Source: Halalkalicoccus paucihalophilus (GTDB taxonomy: Archaea; Halobacteriota; Halobacteria; Halobacteriales; Halalkalicoccaceae). From it: a stretch of 64,000 nucleotides of DNA. The notes under the pieces are model-generated. The model was not told the origin of the DNA. It saw only the letters and a list, made by a program, of their open reading frames with translations, and made no database searches. Location of the stretch: assembly GCF_001593955.1 (NCBI RefSeq), contig NZ_LTAZ01000015.1, positions 21,474 to 85,473 on the forward strand, given 5' to 3'. This document shows, piece after piece, positions 8,086 through 18,436 of this stretch; within the stretch, counting starts at the first letter, position 1, and every line of letters starts with the position of its first letter. The translations under genes were made by a program, and so were the position numbers.

Positions 8086-9825
8086 TTACCGATCTGCGGG
8101 TTCTGAGCCATCGTCTGATCGTGATGTATCCGTCTCGATACCCTCGCCGACATTCTCGGGACGGACCGTCTCGAGTTGCTGGCGCCAGTACGGCGTGAAG
8201 CCGGTCGGTGTCGGTTCAGGTACGGTCCACTCATCGGTCAGGGTGCGGTCGAGTTCGACTTTGACGTCATCGAGTAAGCGTTCGCCCACGTCTTTGCTTA
8301 TCTCCCCTCGCTGTATCGCCTCGTGGATAGCTTCGTGTTCCGCAGTGAGGATACGCCGGGTTTCGAGTCGTTCCTCGTGGCGACGGATGTCGGGATACTG
8401 ATCGAGTAACGACTCGATGGCGGCTTCAAGTTCGGCGCGTTCGCGCCTGTAGATCGCGGTGACGTCCTCGAAGATGCTCTCTGAAATCTCGTCGCGCTCG
8501 CGGAGTCGCTCTGCGGTGTCGAGGGCGGCGTCGACACCGTGCATTCGACCGATGAGCGACTCGTAGAGTCGCTGGGGTGACGTTTGCTGACCGATTCCAA
8601 CTCTGTCGAGGAGTCTGCCCATCGTCGGACCGTTGACGAGAAGCGTGAACGCGGCGACGCCAAAGACCATCGCGGAGAGCTGTGCCACGAGGGGATCGGC
8701 GAACGCTCCCGTTTCGGAGACGCCGAGGATCAGAGCGATGGAGACAGAGGCATGAATGCCGCTCCACGTCAGGACGTGCTGGTAGGAACGGGGAATCGGG
8801 TCGGCTAGTTGACGGTTGAGAAGTTCGACCAGGGGGTAGATGACGATGGCCCGCGCGAGGAATACGACCACGATCGCCGCGACGACTTGCCCGGCGAACT
8901 CGACGTTGAGATCGATCGGTGTGACGATGCCGATAGTAACGAAGATGAGGGTGTTCGCGAGGACAGCTAGGTACTCCCAGATGTTCTCAAGGGTGAAATG
9001 CGCCGTCGGGGAAAACTCCGTTACTCTGGGAGACACAAGGAAGATACCGGCAGTGAGCGTTCCGATGACGCCGCTGGTGCCGAGAACGTCGAGGAAGAGG
9101 TAGACGCCGTACGCGAGGACCACCGAGACGACGATACTGGTCAGACTGTCGTCCGCAAAGGCAATGAGTTTGGAGGCGACGTATCCGGCCCCGGCACCGA
9201 CGAGCGCGCCACCGATTATCGCGACAGTGATACCGATCCCGATGTCGAACAGGAGGTCACCGCGAGTGAGAAGTTCACCGGTTGCGACGCCCGCGGATTC
9301 CGCCTCGAGAATGATACCAAGTACAGACGAGTAAACGACGATCGAAACGCCGTCGTTCAGGAGGCTCTCGCCCTCGACGAGGATCGAAAGGCGCTCCGGG
9401 ACGCCGAGGTTATCGAAGGTGGCGAGCACCGAAACGGGGTCAGTCGGCATAATAATGACACCGAAAAGGACGGCAATCACTAGCGGGAACCCGAACAGGA
9501 ATCGACTCGCGACGGCAATGATGGCGATAGAAACGAGTAGTCCTGGGACGGCAAGCATGAGAATAGGGACCAGATTCTCGCGAAACGCTCGTGGGTCTAT
9601 ATTGACTGCTTCGTTAAAAATTAGTACGGGCAGTAATACGAGCAGGATGAAATCGGACGTGAGTTCGACTTCGATCGGAGAGCCGACGACGGAAATAAGA
9701 ATCCCCGCGCTGATGAGGCCGGTCGTGTATTCTATAAGGCTGTATCTCGCACTGACGATACCGACTACGGCGGCAATGGCGAAGAGATACAGGAGGGTTA
9801 TCAGTTGCTCCTCAAGGCCAACCAT
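8086..9825 (-). CDS. NhaP-type monovalent cation:proton antiporter (CPA1)
   Basis: 579 residues. About 12 transmembrane helices fill residues 1-410, with the CPA1 core motif MPTDPVSVLATFDNLGVP and the ion-binding helix ILVEGESLLNDGVSIVVY (Asn-Asp pair). The last about 170 residues are a hydrophilic, strongly acidic cytoplasmic domain rich in Glu/Arg helices. It exchanges Na+ (or K+) for H+ across the cytoplasmic membrane, important for pH and salt homeostasis in a halophile. It is convergent with the SulP gene, 247 bases apart, so the two are not co-transcribed. Confidence 0.9.
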   Translation of the reverse strand: MVGLEEQLITLLYLFAIAAVVGIVSARYSLIEYTTGLISAGILISVVGSPIEVELTSDFILLVLLPVLIFNEAVNIDPRAFRENLVPILMLAVPGLLVSIAIIAVASRFLFGFPLVIAVLFGVIIMPTDPVSVLATFDNLGVPERLSILVEGESLLNDGVSIVVYSSVLGIILEAESAGVATGELLTRGDLLFDIGIGITVAIIGGALVGAGAGYVASKLIAFADDSLTSIVVSVVLAYGVYLFLDVLGTSGVIGTLTAGIFLVSPRVTEFSPTAHFTLENIWEYLAVLANTLIFVTIGIVTPIDLNVEFAGQVVAAIVVVFLARAIVIYPLVELLNRQLADPIPRSYQHVLTWSGIHASVSIALILGVSETGAFADPLVAQLSAMVFGVAAFTLLVNGPTMGRLLDRVGIGQQTSPQRLYESLIGRMHGVDAALDTAERLRERDEISESIFEDVTAIYRRERAELEAAIESLLDQYPDIRRHEERLETRRILTAEHEAIHEAIQRGEISKDVGERLLDDVKVELDRTLTDEWTVPEPTPTGFTPYWRQQLETVRPENVGEGIETDTSRSDDGSEPADR

Positions 9826-10182
9826 GGGTGCTTTTCGCTAGATAGTCACATAAATCTCACACCACCTACTGGTACTTCAGACCACCTCTGTTGTAAAGGG
9901 CCGATAATACCCATACATAGATTTACTGTATTATCGAGATTCCTAATAGACGATGCTCAAGCGTTATTCTCGACCTGTGAAAGACTTATTCAGATCGTCG
10001 TGCACGACGAGACGTATGTTTCACCCGACAGCGTCCACGTCAACATTGGAATCATTCGCTCACTAAATATCGTCGACAGACACATCGAAATTATCGCCAA
10101 CTGCTTTGCTATAGGGCATTCCACAAATTTACTTCAGAGCGTCGTTTCTTAACCTTCGACGAAGTAGTACACCCTGATCCCG
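9826..10182. other. Intergenic region, no gene found
   Basis: 357 bases between the antiporter start and a UspA fragment. A plus-strand frame is open here but has no recognisable protein pattern. The antiporter promoter must lie in the left end. Confidence 0.4.
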
Positions 10183-10269
10183 ATGTACTCGACGATCTTC
10201 GTCCCGATCGACGGTAGCAGCGATACCGAGGGTGCAGTCACAATCGCTCGGACGACTCTCCTTTCGCTG
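10183..10269 (+). pseudogene. UspA 5' fragment
   Basis: ATG 10183 begins MYSTIFVPIDGSSDTEGAV, the first strand and nucleotide loop of a universal stress protein. After about 22 codons the similarity stops and the frame becomes Arg/Ser-rich noise. Only the extreme N-terminus is left. Confidence 0.6.
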
Positions 10270-10459
10270 CTCACTACCTCTCGAACGCCCGACAGTCGTC
10301 CCGCCGTCGGTCGCAACCTCCGTGAGAGGCTCCAAGGATCGTGCCGAATACAGAAAATAAGCTCAGCCCGACCAGCAAGACGAGACGGCAGCTGAGTCGA
10401 CGGCCCACAGCACTGAGACGTGGTCGCAGGCGACTGGAGCTGATATCCGCGCGCTCACC

Positions 10460-11485
10460 TCACTCCACTGGCTGGGACTCGGGGAATTGATAGCTCCCAT
10501 CAATAATCTCTTCGTGTGGTTGGTAGAGCCGGATGACGTAATTCCACTCCTCAGGCGTATAGATAAAGTTCGGCTGGTCGGGATCGCCCCCAAAGTGCAC
10601 CATGACACTCCCGTCGTCTGCTTGCTCTGCGGTCACATTGTTGACTACGTACGCGTCGTACTCGTTCTCCTCAAGATACCAGTCGCTGTTGTAGACGGTG
10701 ATCGACCAGAATCCGTTGACAGGGACGTCCTCCACAGTGAGTATATGTGGCGTCTCGCCGTCGTTCTGGTCGGGAATCCTCGGAACGTAGAGCGCTTCGG
10801 ACTCCGGAAACCCGAACGTCGTCACGCTTTGTAGTAAGAACTTCACGGGGTGGACCTCGTCTACGTCCCCACAGGCGCCCCGAAAGTCATCCATCGTTTT
10901 CCCAATCGTAACGATTGCATCGAAGAGTTCATCGCGGGATTGGCTGTCCCAATTGGGAATCTCGAGCGTACCAACCGAACCCTGGCTCACTGTGAGGCCG
11001 TCCTGTAATCCATGGGCGGTCTCTACGTCGTCCGGATCGTTCGGGTCGACGAACGTGCGGACCAGGACAGCGGCGTACCGCGTCCCGATTTCGTCCTGGG
11101 TCAACGTGTACTCGCCAGGACCGTATTCGAACATCTTGACGTACTGGTCCTCGTTGAGGACGATCATCGACTGATAGCGGTCACCGGTGTCCGGTTTGGT
11201 GATGGTGACCGGTTCGGTCAGGTCGAAGACACCAATCGAATAGAGCGTGTCTCGATTGGGCAAGGTTTCGACCTGCTTGTCGAGGGGGATGAGCGTTCGG
11301 AAGTGATAGAACTCGCTGAATCCACCCCACTCAGCGAAGGTCTCCATCTCTTTATGCAACTGCGCGCGCGGGAAATTTTCCCATGTGACTGGGACTGAAT
11401 CGTCATCTTTTGACGGCTGTTGATTCATCTGATAGTTGGCATCCGATTCTGGTTCAGCCGCCATGTCGTGTGTCCTATTAGTCAT
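10460..11485 (-). CDS. DUF1254/DUF1214 domain protein
   Basis: 341 residues. The N-terminal part contains the DUF1254 core (RDTLYSIGVFDLTEPVTITK, followed by RYQSMIVLNEDQY). The C-terminal part contains the DUF1214 pattern (NGFWSITVYNSDWYLEENEY, ending near IRLYQPHEEIIDG). Proteins of this pair are widespread in bacteria and haloarchaea, but their biochemical role is not settled. No signal peptide is visible. Methionines at residues 8 and 19 are alternative starts. A fragment of a second copy lies at 5880-5969. Confidence 0.85.
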   Translation of the reverse strand: MTNRTHDMAAEPESDANYQMNQQPSKDDDSVPVTWENFPRAQLHKEMETFAEWGGFSEFYHFRTLIPLDKQVETLPNRDTLYSIGVFDLTEPVTITKPDTGDRYQSMIVLNEDQYVKMFEYGPGEYTLTQDEIGTRYAAVLVRTFVDPNDPDDVETAHGLQDGLTVSQGSVGTLEIPNWDSQSRDELFDAIVTIGKTMDDFRGACGDVDEVHPVKFLLQSVTTFGFPESEALYVPRIPDQNDGETPHILTVEDVPVNGFWSITVYNSDWYLEENEYDAYVVNNVTAEQADDGSVMVHFGGDPDQPNFIYTPEEWNYVIRLYQPHEEIIDGSYQFPESQPVE

Positions 11486-11683
11486 GGTTGGTACTGGTTT
11501 TTCTCTGCATGGTGTCCACAGTACTGTCCCCGCCCAGCGTACTCCCGTACGACAGCCCCCTATAAAGAGATAATCGCAAAATCACATAAGATATTGCTAG
11601 AATGACGGTAAAAACTTTTGAACAATCGATTCAGCCCCCATCCGAAAGAAGTTCTTTCAGGTGGTCACCGGGTGCATACGCTA

Positions 11684-11689
11684 TTTAAG
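11684..11689 (+). promoter_or_regulatory. Box A of the MFS gene
   Basis: TTTAAG lies about 27 bases before ATG 11713, the normal distance from box A to the transcription start. The transcript would be leaderless and begin at that ATG. Confidence 0.5.
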
Positions 11690-11712
11690 GATCAAAAGTG
11701 TTAGACTACTGT

Positions 11713-13377
11713 ATGTCCCAAGATGAGTCTACTTCCAAAGGGAAGTCTCCTTTTTCTATGGACTTAAAGACCGGACTACAATACTGGGCCCCAGCCATTG
11801 CCGTGAGTCTGACGACGTTCATGGTAACGATCAATGCATCCCTGATGAACGTGGCGATCCCCACGATGGTGGATGAGTTTGATACTACGGTTACCGTGAT
11901 TCAAGGGGCGGTTTCACTCTACTCGCTGGCGATAGCTGCGCTGGTTCTCCCAGCCGGTACGCTGCCGTCTCGGCATAGTATTCGGCGTGTACTGGCAGTC
12001 GCACTGACCGTCTATGCCGGTGGGACGGTGGTGGCGTCGATTAGCTGGAATACTACGATCCTCTATATTGGCTGGTCACTCATCCAGGGTTCTGCAGCCG
12101 CTGTGATATTCCCTCTGACATTCACTGTATTGAGAATTAGTTACGAGGACGATGAGCGGGCGAAGGCATTCGGACTATTGGCTGGCGTGGGCGGGATTGG
12201 ATCAACTCTTGGACCGATTATTGGTGGAGCACTAACTACATACGCGAGTTGGCGGTGGGGATTTGCGATCCAACTCATCGGTGTGGGGTTTATTCTCTTC
12301 TTCATTCAGTATGTGAGTCCGAACCCACTATCAGAAACATGCAGTTCACTCGATAAAGGCGGGACCGCGCTGTCCATCGTAGGTGCGACGTCGCTCGTCA
12401 CTGGATTCCTTCTTAGCGGGAAGTACGGGTGGTTAATCGAACAGCGGCCGTTCTTCATCGGCGAGATGCAGTTCAATCCGTTCGGGACATCGCCGGCAAT
12501 CTGGTTTCTCTGGGTCGGTCTTCTCACGTTCGCCGCGTTCGTTCAGTACGAACGCCGAATGGAACACGCTGGGAAATCGCCGCTCGTTCCGCTACATGTA
12601 CTGACGAACCGTCCTTTTTTAGCCGGTGTTCTTACATACAATATTCGCTCGATAGTCTCGGCTGGCTTCTTTTTTATCTTCCCGATCTATCTTCAGGCAG
12701 TACTCGGATACACCGCCTTTGAAACCGGGCTCGCATTGTTACCGTATTCACTTGCGTCGATCCTTTTTGCGTCGTTTACGCCCAACTGGCGTAAGTACAT
12801 CTCGCCAAAGACGCTCATTCAGATCGGTATCGTGTGTATGGGCCTTGGATTGGTGCTATTGTATGAGCAGACAGGCCCCGGTCAGACGATCAGCAAGATG
12901 GTTATCCCAGTGACGCTTTATGGAGTCGGTGTCGGACTCATACTGGGACAAATCACCAATATGACAATGTCGGCTGTCCCTACTGCACACTCCGCCGAGG
13001 CATCCGGAGTCCTGAACGTAAGCTATTCCATAGGGTTTTCCCTGGGGACAGCAGTCGTTGGCTCGTATTTTCTCGGACACTTCTACGGTGGCGTCGTCGA
13101 TAGAGTACTACGAGCAGAACACGTGACCGTTTCGGTGGAGCGCCGAAATGATCTGGTGATAGCTCTCGAAGATGCAGTAGAGACAGCGACCGAAGCCACT
13201 CAGCAAGACTTCCTGAACCAACTTACTCCTATACAGCATCAATTGCTCGAGAGTATCTTTGAGGCTGCGATGTTCGACGCGCAACGGGCAGCACTGCTCC
13301 TTCTCGTACTGTTCGTACTGCTCTTGCTTATCGCATCGACGTTCTTGCCACGGCAGATTCCGGAAGAGGACGAATGA
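11713..13377 (+). CDS. MFS drug/solute exporter, 14-helix DHA2 type
   Basis: 554 residues starting MSQDESTSKGK. The ATG at 11713 is preferred over the in-frame GTG at 11698 because a box A sits at the leaderless distance. Fourteen transmembrane helices are predicted. LMNVAIPTMVDEF at the end of helix 1 and the motif C-like region LGPIIGGALTTYASWRWGF identify the EmrB/QacA group of H+-coupled multidrug exporters. The C-terminal region carries an amphipathic, acidic insert between the last two helices. A three-helix membrane protein follows 70 bases downstream on the same strand. The substrate is unknown. Confidence 0.85.
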   Translation: MSQDESTSKGKSPFSMDLKTGLQYWAPAIAVSLTTFMVTINASLMNVAIPTMVDEFDTTVTVIQGAVSLYSLAIAALVLPAGTLPSRHSIRRVLAVALTVYAGGTVVASISWNTTILYIGWSLIQGSAAAVIFPLTFTVLRISYEDDERAKAFGLLAGVGGIGSTLGPIIGGALTTYASWRWGFAIQLIGVGFILFFIQYVSPNPLSETCSSLDKGGTALSIVGATSLVTGFLLSGKYGWLIEQRPFFIGEMQFNPFGTSPAIWFLWVGLLTFAAFVQYERRMEHAGKSPLVPLHVLTNRPFLAGVLTYNIRSIVSAGFFFIFPIYLQAVLGYTAFETGLALLPYSLASILFASFTPNWRKYISPKTLIQIGIVCMGLGLVLLYEQTGPGQTISKMVIPVTLYGVGVGLILGQITNMTMSAVPTAHSAEASGVLNVSYSIGFSLGTAVVGSYFLGHFYGGVVDRVLRAEHVTVSVERRNDLVIALEDAVETATEATQQDFLNQLTPIQHQLLESIFEAAMFDAQRAALLLLVLFVLLLLIASTFLPRQIPEEDE

Positions 13378-13447
13378 ACCGACTACAAAGATTGATCTTT
13401 GAGAACTCGTTAAGGGATGTATCTCTCACGAATGTGCTGATTTCATT

Positions 13448-13759
13448 ATGAATATTCACACGATTGCATTCGGGGTGGGTGCCGCCGTCACTACCTTCCT
13501 GTTTACGGGTGCCATGTCAATCCAGCTGCTGGGGGCTGGGGAGGCACCTGGAATTGGTATTATCGGCGTCTTCGTTGGTCTTGTTGCCGGTCTTCTGGCA
13601 GGTGTGACCGTCAGCGTATATGCAGATAGCCTCCGGGGACTGGCTCATACGATCCTCGTCGCCTACGCAATGTTCGGTGTCACAGTCGTCGCAATAGCGG
13701 GGATGAGCTACGTCAATATACCTAGTTCTGATAACGTGTTCACGTTCTTAGCGTATTAG
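13448..13759 (+). CDS. Small three-helix membrane protein
   Basis: 103 residues with three hydrophobic segments (about residues 5-30, 35-55, 68-90) and very few charges. It is 70 bases downstream of the MFS exporter on the same strand and may share its transcript. The family is not recognised, but the Gly-rich helices look like those of conserved haloarchaeal membrane proteins. Confidence 0.55.
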   Translation: MNIHTIAFGVGAAVTTFLFTGAMSIQLLGAGEAPGIGIIGVFVGLVAGLLAGVTVSVYADSLRGLAHTILVAYAMFGVTVVAIAGMSYVNIPSSDNVFTFLAY

Positions 13760-14133
13760 GACGTCGACTCGTTTACCGATCGATTGCGACTGCCCTTGTT
13801 CCGACTCAGCTTTAGCAAATATCGGTAGGGGTGAACAGTGTTGATTCTATTCGACCCCGCAGGCCGGCTTCGCTGGCATATACTAACACTGGAATACTTC
13901 GTTGTAGTGATCGGTTGACAGCCTTGTCAGCCGAGTGCGTCAACGTCGAACGATCAGAACAAGGTCACGTTCCGTCTCGATGGCGACGGGCAGGGAGTGG
14001 CCGTATCGTATTTTTCCATACCAACTGGTTCGCTCGAAAGGCCCAAGCCGTTGGAAATCGAGTCTCGGAACTACATCGGCCTGCGCCTGCAACCCTTAGC
14101 ACTATATTCGATATCGCCATTCACGACAACTAC

Positions 14134-14976
14134 ATGACGAGAAATTGCGTGAACCGCCGACGAATTCTACAGATCGGCAGCGGCCTCGTGGTGATTAGTG
14201 GCATCGGAAGTACCACGGCCGCCTCCAGTAACCACGAAACGAACGACCAGCCGACCGATACCGGCTTCCAGACTCGAGTTGCACACCTCTCACCCGACGC
14301 ACCCAACATCGACATCTACGTCGACGGAGAGCGGGTCCGCGAGGGTATCTCGTACGGGACGGTCACCGACTACCGCGACCTCGAGCCTGGCACGCACACG
14401 GTGCAAGTCGTTCCGGCCGGTGAAGACCCGGCCGAAGCAGTGCTCGAGGAGACCGTCGAGGCCGGCAACGAGGACTCCACCCTCGACGGTCTCCTCGCAG
14501 TGATCGGCGAAGTGGCCGCCGAAAACCAGCCCCTCCAGGCGCTGTTTCTCGACGACGATAACAGCCCGGTCGATCCAGGTACCGCTCGCGTTCGCGCCCT
14601 CCACGCATCACCCGATGCGCCTGCGGTGGATGTCGTTGCCGATGAAACCGGGGATGAGCTGTTCGAGAACGTCGCGTTTGGCGAATACGACTACACCGAA
14701 GTCCCAGAAGGCGAGTATACGCTCAATATCTATCCTGCGGGTGATCGAGAGGCCAGTGTCTTCGAAATCGACGTTTCCCTCGCTGGAGGAACCGTCTACT
14801 CCGCGTTCGCGGTTGGCTACCTCGAGCCAGAGACAGCACCTGCCGATGAGCCGTTCGAGATACTCCTCACGGAGGACGTGCTCCCGGACGAGGCGGACGA
14901 ACAGGAGCCGACCGAAGCTGAACCCGAGAAAGAACCTGAAAAGGAAAAGAAGGGCGAGGACGAGAAGACGTGCTAG
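14134..14976 (+). CDS. Secreted DUF4397-domain protein
   Basis: 280 residues. The start at 14134 is chosen because it gives a signal peptide (NRRRILQIGSGLVVISG, twin-Arg followed by a hydrophobic core) and because a TATATT box lies about 28 bases upstream. The longer frame from 13831 has no coding character. Two DUF4397 repeats follow: RVAHLSPDAPNIDIYVDG near residue 50 and RALHASPDAPAVDVVAD near residue 155. These are beta-sandwich modules found in extracellular proteins. The tail is Glu/Lys-rich and ends in Cys. The protein is probably exported by Tat and acts outside the cell or in the envelope; its ligand is unknown. Confidence 0.8.
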   Translation: MTRNCVNRRRILQIGSGLVVISGIGSTTAASSNHETNDQPTDTGFQTRVAHLSPDAPNIDIYVDGERVREGISYGTVTDYRDLEPGTHTVQVVPAGEDPAEAVLEETVEAGNEDSTLDGLLAVIGEVAAENQPLQALFLDDDNSPVDPGTARVRALHASPDAPAVDVVADETGDELFENVAFGEYDYTEVPEGEYTLNIYPAGDREASVFEIDVSLAGGTVYSAFAVGYLEPETAPADEPFEILLTEDVLPDEADEQEPTEAEPEKEPEKEKKGEDEKTC

Positions 14977-15599
14977 GCCAAGAAAATTAAGTGATACTGC
15001 CGGCTGTCCCTCATGGAACATTCTCGCTGCCATTGGGCAGTGAGTGTTTTCACGCAGGTACAGCCGAACGTATGAGTAAACGCGATACGTTTGGGATGTT
15101 CGAAGCAATCACAACTACACGAGTGAGGTGAGAGGAGAGCAGACTTGTCTGGACATCACCCGAGTTGCTCGTCGAGAATGAGCCGCGTTTTCGTGCTCAC
15201 GACCTCTTCTTGCTTGCGTGCCTGCGTGATGAGTCGTTGCCGCCACGGGTGTCAGCGGCGTCGACGACGAGGACGATGTCCTGTTCGCCTGAAACCTGCC
15301 AGACGAAGTCGACTTCCTCCCACTCGACTATCCGTTTTGTAGTCTCGTGGCTCATTAGTCCGTTTTTCCAGATACGGCTCTCATTTACGCGTTCGCAGGC
15401 TTAGAGAATAATAACCAGAGATTCGCCGTTGCCGCGTTCGTTAAGAGCGTCGGACGCTTACTGGTCACAGGTCTCTTATTGGAGGACACCATTGGCATCT
15501 AATATCCTCAACGCAGGTGCACATGTCCGTGGCTTGCTAGATCATGCAAACCTCACTTGTACCAGACAGCATTTGACCAAAATCAAGATTGAAAATACC
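14977..15599. other. Intergenic region with one regulator relic
   Basis: 623 bases without an intact gene. It contains the minus-strand Lrp/AsnC-like relic at 15156-15404 and the promoter region of the PAP2 gene. Nothing else is seen. Confidence 0.5.
15156..15404 (-). pseudogene. Relic of an Lrp/AsnC-like regulator, ligand-binding half
   Basis: On the minus strand NESRIWKNGLMSHETTKRI, VDFVWQVSGEQDIVLVV and DAADT run in one frame. The ending LITQARKQEEVVSTKTRL, then ILDEQLG and stop at 15156, is in another frame. The pattern EVDxVxxVSGExDIVLVV, followed by a helix and VVSTKTRLIL, is the RAM effector-binding domain of Lrp/AsnC proteins. One frameshift and loss of the N-terminal DNA-binding half show it is dead. 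Confidence 0.6.
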
Positions 15600-16523
15600 A
15601 TGCCTAATCATCTCTTCGGACAGATACAGAGATACAGCTGCGGGATCGGTATTACCGAGCTCCTTTACGGGCAGGCCCCGTGGCAAGTCATTGTCTTGTT
15701 TGCAGTAATCTCGCAATTAGGTGATGTGTGGTTCCTCTTTCTCCTCGGTGGAAGTCTCTATATTGCCGGAAGGCATTTCCCGTGGTGTGGGGTTGAACGG
15801 CGACGAGGACTGTTTGTCTTTGGACTCGTTCTTATATACATCTCGCTCATCGGAGTTCTGAAGAACGTATTCATGCTCCCACGACCACCTGGAGCAACGA
15901 CTTCGTTGACAGTACCTGGACTTCCCATCCTGTTCTCAGCAGTGATTGCAGCCATAACGACCGCACACGGCTTCGGGTTTCCGAGTGGCCATGCGCTCGG
16001 AACTACCCTAGTCTGGGGTGGATTCGCGCTCGTCCTCGACCGTAAGTCGAATCATGCACGGTTTGGCGTTGCTGGCGCGGTTATCTTCCTGGTTTCGCTT
16101 GCTCGTCTCGTTCTCGGTGTTCACTATCCCGTCGATGTGCTCGCCGGTATCGGCATCGGCATACTCTCCCTCGGGATCCTTTATCGATTGACGGACGATG
16201 GAACCGCACCTACCCGCCTCCTCTTTCTTGCAGTTGTTATCGGGTTTGTTGGACTGGTCATCAATCCGAGTGTGGAGAGTGTCGCAGCGCTCGGTGGCGC
16301 ACTTGGTGGATGGACCGTCTGGCGTACGGTTGCTGACTTGACCTCGGCGCACCCAGCAGATCGACGAGAAGTTACTGTTGGGTTTGCAATGCTGGCGCTT
16401 GCAGCCGGATTTGTTGGTGGTATCTACGCCCTTCGATTGTCGTACATAGTGACGTTTCTTGGGGCTGTGGTTGCAGTCGGAACGATAGTTGCGACACCTT
16501 TGTTGAGTGAGAAATTGACATGA
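15600..16523 (+). CDS. PAP2-superfamily membrane phosphatase
   Basis: 307 residues from ATG 15600; the longer open frame upstream is not protein-like. Three PAP2 motifs are present: KNVFMLPRP, GFPSGHALG and SLARLVLGVHYPVDV, with the two catalytic histidines in the second and third. Eight or more transmembrane helices surround them, and four extra helices follow the third motif. Such enzymes remove phosphate from lipid phosphates (phosphatidate, prenyl diphosphates) at the membrane. The gene stands alone. Confidence 0.85.
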   Translation: MPNHLFGQIQRYSCGIGITELLYGQAPWQVIVLFAVISQLGDVWFLFLLGGSLYIAGRHFPWCGVERRRGLFVFGLVLIYISLIGVLKNVFMLPRPPGATTSLTVPGLPILFSAVIAAITTAHGFGFPSGHALGTTLVWGGFALVLDRKSNHARFGVAGAVIFLVSLARLVLGVHYPVDVLAGIGIGILSLGILYRLTDDGTAPTRLLFLAVVIGFVGLVINPSVESVAALGGALGGWTVWRTVADLTSAHPADRREVTVGFAMLALAAGFVGGIYALRLSYIVTFLGAVVAVGTIVATPLLSEKLT

Positions 16524-17898
16524 TTGGCTTCCTGACTTCGTCACCGAACGCTACCCCCCTGGCCTGAACACTGAACCGCGAAAGGGAGTGATCGAACTCA
16601 GCTCGGGCAGTGTCGACTCCTCGCTTGGGCCCGCCATCTGTGTATGCGCTTGGTCTGGAGAACGTCATCGGGTACAACTTGCCGTCGGTGGTCAACCCGA
16701 GGTTACGAGGGGATTGCGGCGGCAGCAATAGAATATCGCGTATTTCCCGATTCAGTCTATCTATGACGAGATCCTCACCATCTACGAGGGAGCCGAAAGA
16801 GAAGAAACGCCGTCTGTGACAGCGATGGAGAACGTCAATGCCCGCATCAATGAAGTTGATGACGATACTCGTTTCGAACGACTGTGTTACAGCATTGATG
16901 GGGATTGACCTCAAGACACTTCAAGAACTGTTACAAAACATGAAGTAAGGCAGTGATTGATTGAGGGCGTGTTCACGAGGACTACATGACGGGATATTCC
17001 GGACATAAACGAGATACAACTGGGTGTTCCGCATCAAATAATAGATGTAGACAAGAACAACATTGATCTCATCGTGGTAGAAACTTGTCGAGGAGGCGGT
17101 GTGAGCCGAGTCCTGTTAAGGTGTGTGATTGATCGAATGTTATGAACGTTGTCGGCCCCGTTTTCGCCGTTCATTCGAATTAACAGGGGGTACACTAGAC
17201 AAACTCCTGTCCGGGTTTGTCATTGGTCCACTCCTCGAAAGGGACATCGAAAATCGATACAAGATGATTATTTCGAGTCTTCATGCAGAATCGCAGCTAG
17301 TGTGCCCGAAACGTGTCGATACTATGTCTGATTGTTGAATAAGGCGTCTGTACGTCCATTTTATCCGGACGAAATGATTTCTTTCCACTTGTGTAGAGAT
17401 CGTATACGGCGACCGTGATGGATAGACGATAGGATGGTGCAGTTCTGACTAAATGTCCTGCCCCTTCTCGCCCGTAGGTTTGTTTCCCCTTCAGATAACA
17501 CTCATCAATTCCTGTAATCTATAAAACGACAACAATAAACTTTACAATAATGTACTTCGATATTCCTTTAACGAGCGCTGCCGGATCGCAGGTGTCGATC
17601 CACTCATATTGGCGGCGTTTGAGATGATCTCGCTCCTAGAGAAATTGCTTAACGTTCAATGCGTTAGTGTCAACCCTTTGACGAAATCTATTTCCTTGCT
17701 TGTTTCTATTCTCGTGCTCTGGGTTTGAATACAGGATTCTATATAATCGCTCTGCTTCGCTGGCCGCTGTCAACAGAAGTCGCCTGGTTCGAGTAATTAA
17801 ACCATACTGATTTGTATACCATCCGGCCTCGAAGAGATGATCTCCTCCAAACCGGGAATTAAAGATATTCTTACAAATAAGCTAATGACAACTACTTA
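16524..17898. other. Decayed intergenic region
   Basis: About 1.4 kb with no intact gene. At 16690-16910 a plus-strand coding-like signal switches frame: GYEGIAAAAIEYRVFPDSVY in one frame, then IYDEILTIYEGAEREETPSV and RINEVDDDTRFERL in the next. This suggests a frameshifted unknown gene. A further short frame at 17129-17338 has no recognisable pattern. Confidence 0.4.
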
Positions 17899-18436
17899 TC
17901 ACACGTATCCGAGGCTTTCCAGTCGATCAGTGACAATGTCCTCACTGACGAATACTTCTGTTTTGTGTGGCTCTTCTGCGGTGGTTTCTCTGCGAGTGCC
18001 TGCCTCATGCACGAGCCAGGGTACCTTAATGAGTTGATCGACGTGAATTCCCTTTGGATGACCCCATATTCGCATCAGGAATAGAAATATACTATCGTTG
18101 ACAAATTTCTATGATCAGATGTAACGACTGTCCGCCCTCAAGTTCCTCTATGAGGCTGCTGACGTACGGTAGAACCAAATCCAAGTTTTTCGCATAAGCA
18201 TCCCAGACAACCTCGGGCTCAACATCCAGTTCGCCGGTCGTTAGTCGAGTTCAGAAACTATCGGCCTCATCAGGCGCCTCAAGATGGCCTTTATCAAACT
18301 CTGTGTTGGCACCAACGAACGGGTAATCTGGCTGGAGATAGTGTATAAGCAGTCGCTTGTTATCATACCGTTCAGCTGCCTCCAGTGCGTACTGGGCTGT
18401 TGTCTCTGGGAGCACGGTCCCCCGTAGCACGGCGAC
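17899..18436 (-). pseudogene. Broken sulfatase-like (alkaline phosphatase superfamily) gene
   Basis: Three minus-strand pieces in different frames read in the right order for the C-terminal half of a haloarchaeal sulfatase-like protein. They are YALEAAERYDNKRLLIHYLQ and PDYPFVGAN (18251-18415), GELDVEPEVVWDAYAKNLDL and VLPYVSSLIEEL (about 18110-18245), and GHPKGIHVDQLIKVPWLVHE ending DRLESLGYV (17899-18065). At least two frameshifts and the missing N-terminus make it a pseudogene. It is not a copy of the intact sulfatase at 446-1801. Confidence 0.6.
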
